This document shows positions 5,336 to 6,759 of a stretch of DNA of 6,759 nucleotides, one piece after another; position 1 is the first letter of the stretch, and each line of letters starts with the position of its first letter. The stretch lies in the NCBI GenBank assembly GCA_026391935.1, contig JAPLDC010000100.1, positions 1 through 6,759 on the forward strand. The letters are read 5' to 3'. The DNA comes from Bacteroidota bacterium (GTDB lineage Bacteria; Bacteroidota; Bacteroidia; 2-12-FULL-35-15). The notes beneath the pieces were generated by a model. That model worked only from the letters and a program-made list of their open reading frames with translations. It did not search any database and had not been told where the DNA came from. The position numbers and the translations under genes are program-made.

Positions 5336-6759
5336 TTATGATAATCCAGTTATTTTTCCGTTAGCATCAATGTCCATTCCTTCAGAAGCCGGATTAACCG
5401 GTAAGCCCGGCATACGCATCATTTCACCAAGAATAGGAATTACAAAACCTGCTCCCGCTGCAAATTCAAACTCTCTAACTGTAACGCTGAAATTTCTTGG
5501 TCTTCCAATTTTTGTTTCATCATCCGACAACGATTTTTGTGTTTTAGCCATACAGATCGGTAATTTATCGTAACCCAACGCCTTGATTGTTTTAAGACCT
5601 GCACGGGCTTTTGCGGAATACTCTATGGTATCTGCTCCATAAATTTCGGTAGCAATGATCTTTATCTTTTCTTCGATTGATAAATTCCAATCGTATAAAG
5701 GCTTGAAATTATTTTCTCCACTTTCAATCACCTTCACAACTGCTTTTGCAAGATCCGTTGTTCCTGCTCCACCTTTTGCCCAACATTCTGAAAGTACAGC
5801 TTCAACACCATGTTTAGCACATTCTGTTTTAATGAAATCTACTTCTTCTTTGGAATCACTTATAAAACTATTGATTGCGACAACAGGCTTGATACCAAAT
5901 TTTAAAATATTCTCGATGTGTTTCTCCAAATTCTCAAATCCTTTTTTCACGCGTTCCAAACTTGGTGTATTGTATTCCTCTTTTTTTGCTCCACCATGAT
6001 GGCGCAATGCTCTGATGGTAGCAACTAAAACAACTGCATTCGGTTTTAATCCAGCATAACCGCACTTGATGTTCATGAATTTCTCAGCACCAAGATCAGC
6101 ACCAAATCCAGCTTCAGTGACAACATAATCAGCTAAAGACAATCCCATTTTTGTTGCGATAATAGTATTTGTTCCTTGTGCAATATTTGCAAATGGACCA
6201 CCATGAATGATCGCAGGATTTCCTTCTAGTGTTTGAACAAGATTTGGTTTGATTGCATCTTTCAATAAAATTGCCATGGCACCTTGCGCTTTCAGATCTC
6301 TTGCAAAGATTGGCTTTTTATCAAATGTATAACCTACAAAAATATTTCCGAGTTTCGTTTTAAGGTCTTCAATATTTTTTGACATACATAAAATAGCCAT
6401 TACCTCAGAAGCAGGTGTGATGTTAAAACCATCCTGACGTGGAGTTCCATTAGTTGTTCCACCAAGTCCGATAACGATATTTCTAAGTGCGCGGTCATTC
6501 ATATCCATCACACGTTTCCAAACTACAGTACGAGCATCGATATTTAAATTGTTCGTTTTATTTTGAATGTTATTATCAATGATAGCTGCCAATAAATTAT
6601 TTGCCTTTTCAATAGCAGAAAAATCTCCGGTGAAATGTAAATTAATATCCTCCATAGGAATTACCTGAGAGTATCCACCACCAGCAGCTCCACCTTTAAT
6701 TCCGAATACTGGTCCAAGTGATGGTTCACGCAAAACAACAGTTGTTTTTTTACCAATTA
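5336..6759 (-). CDS. fhs: Formate–tetrahydrofolate ligase (10-formyl-THF synthetase), 5' end outside window
   Basis: ATP-dependent ligase joining formate and tetrahydrofolate to give 10-formyl-THF; reversible, cytoplasmic, and normally a homotetramer. The reading frame is open to the right edge: codons reading IGKKTTVVL precede the REPSLGP motif, so the TTG at 6733 is an internal leucine codon and not a start. 473 residues are visible. By comparison with the roughly 560-residue family (REPSLGP near residue 97 in the Moorella enzyme) about 85-90 residues are missing, including the PAGEGKTT-type nucleotide loop. Signatures seen are GIKGGAAGGGY, VPMEDINLHFTGDF-like IPMEDINLHFTGDF, EAGFGADLGAEKF, VATIRALRHHGGAKK and the C-terminal MPGLPVNPASEGMDIDANGKITGLS region. 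It is followed after one base by fdhD. In context it either fixes formate made by the dehydrogenase into the folate pool, or releases formate and ATP for the dehydrogenase; the sequence does not give the direction. Confidence 0.97.
   Translation of the reverse strand, partial: IGKKTTVVLREPSLGPVFGIKGGAAGGGYSQVIPMEDINLHFTGDFSAIEKANNLLAAIIDNNIQNKTNNLNIDARTVVWKRVMDMNDRALRNIVIGLGGTTNGTPRQDGFNITPASEVMAILCMSKNIEDLKTKLGNIFVGYTFDKKPIFARDLKAQGAMAILLKDAIKPNLVQTLEGNPAIIHGGPFANIAQGTNTIIATKMGLSLADYVVTEAGFGADLGAEKFMNIKCGYAGLKPNAVVLVATIRALRHHGGAKKEEYNTPSLERVKKGFENLEKHIENILKFGIKPVVAINSFISDSKEEVDFIKTECAKHGVEAVLSECWAKGGAGTTDLAKAVVKVIESGENNFKPLYDWNLSIEEKIKIIATEIYGADTIEYSAKARAGLKTIKALGYDKLPICMAKTQKSLSDDETKIGRPRNFSVTVREFEFAAGAGFVIPILGEMMRMPGLPVNPASEGMDIDANGKITGLS

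Noticed and set aside
6731..6733. TTG codon as an alternative start of fhs, giving a 465-residue protein
   Set aside because: The frame stays open to the right edge and the upstream codons (IGKKTTVV) match the family sequence before REPSLGP; the gene is simply cut by the window edge.

Overview
The window is a compact, AT-rich stretch of anaerobic one-carbon metabolism with every gene on the minus strand. In transcription order (right to left) the genes are: formate–tetrahydrofolate ligase (fhs, 5' end outside the window), the formate dehydrogenase sulfurtransferase fdhD, a NuoE/HydC-type [2Fe-2S] subunit, a NuoF/HydB-type flavin and NAD(H) subunit, and a NuoG-fused molybdenum/tungsten formate dehydrogenase catalytic subunit (fdhA, 3' end outside the window). 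Almost every base is coding. The only real gap is 113 bases between fdhD and the NuoE-like gene.

Layout. At 5336-6759, fhs is followed after one base by fdhD (4531-5334), which is the sign of a single transcript. The gap at 4418-4530 holds a possible promoter and short AT-rich inverted repeats. The NuoE-like gene (3890-4417) overlaps the NuoF-like gene (2028-3890) by one base (TAATG), and that junction carries the only strong Shine-Dalgarno sequence in the window. After 28 bases comes fdhA (1-1999), which is read through to the left edge without a stop.

How the genes fit together. The last three genes encode a soluble three-subunit enzyme: FdhA interconverts formate and CO2, an iron-sulfur chain passes electrons to the flavin subunit, and NAD(H) is the acceptor or donor. 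The flavin subunit has the electron-bifurcating HydB architecture: an N-terminal thioredoxin-like [2Fe-2S] domain, a C-terminal 2x[4Fe-4S] ferredoxin domain, and a Cys/His/Cys/Cys set matching the metal site of bifurcating HydABC enzymes. The complex may therefore couple formate/CO2 to NAD(H) and ferredoxin together; this is an inference. FdhD sulfurates the molybdenum cofactor needed by FdhA. Fhs joins formate to tetrahydrofolate, the entry step of the methyl branch of the Wood-Ljungdahl pathway and of the reductive glycine pathway, or, in reverse, a source of formate and ATP.

Organism. AT-rich codons, A/T-rich leaders without Shine-Dalgarno sequences in front of most genes, and an Fhs C-terminus ending in PASEGMDIDANGKITGLS suggest an anaerobic or facultative member of the Bacteroidota. 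This is tentative; a low-GC fermentative bacterium of another phylum is possible. No RNA genes, mobile elements, CRISPR arrays or terminators were seen.
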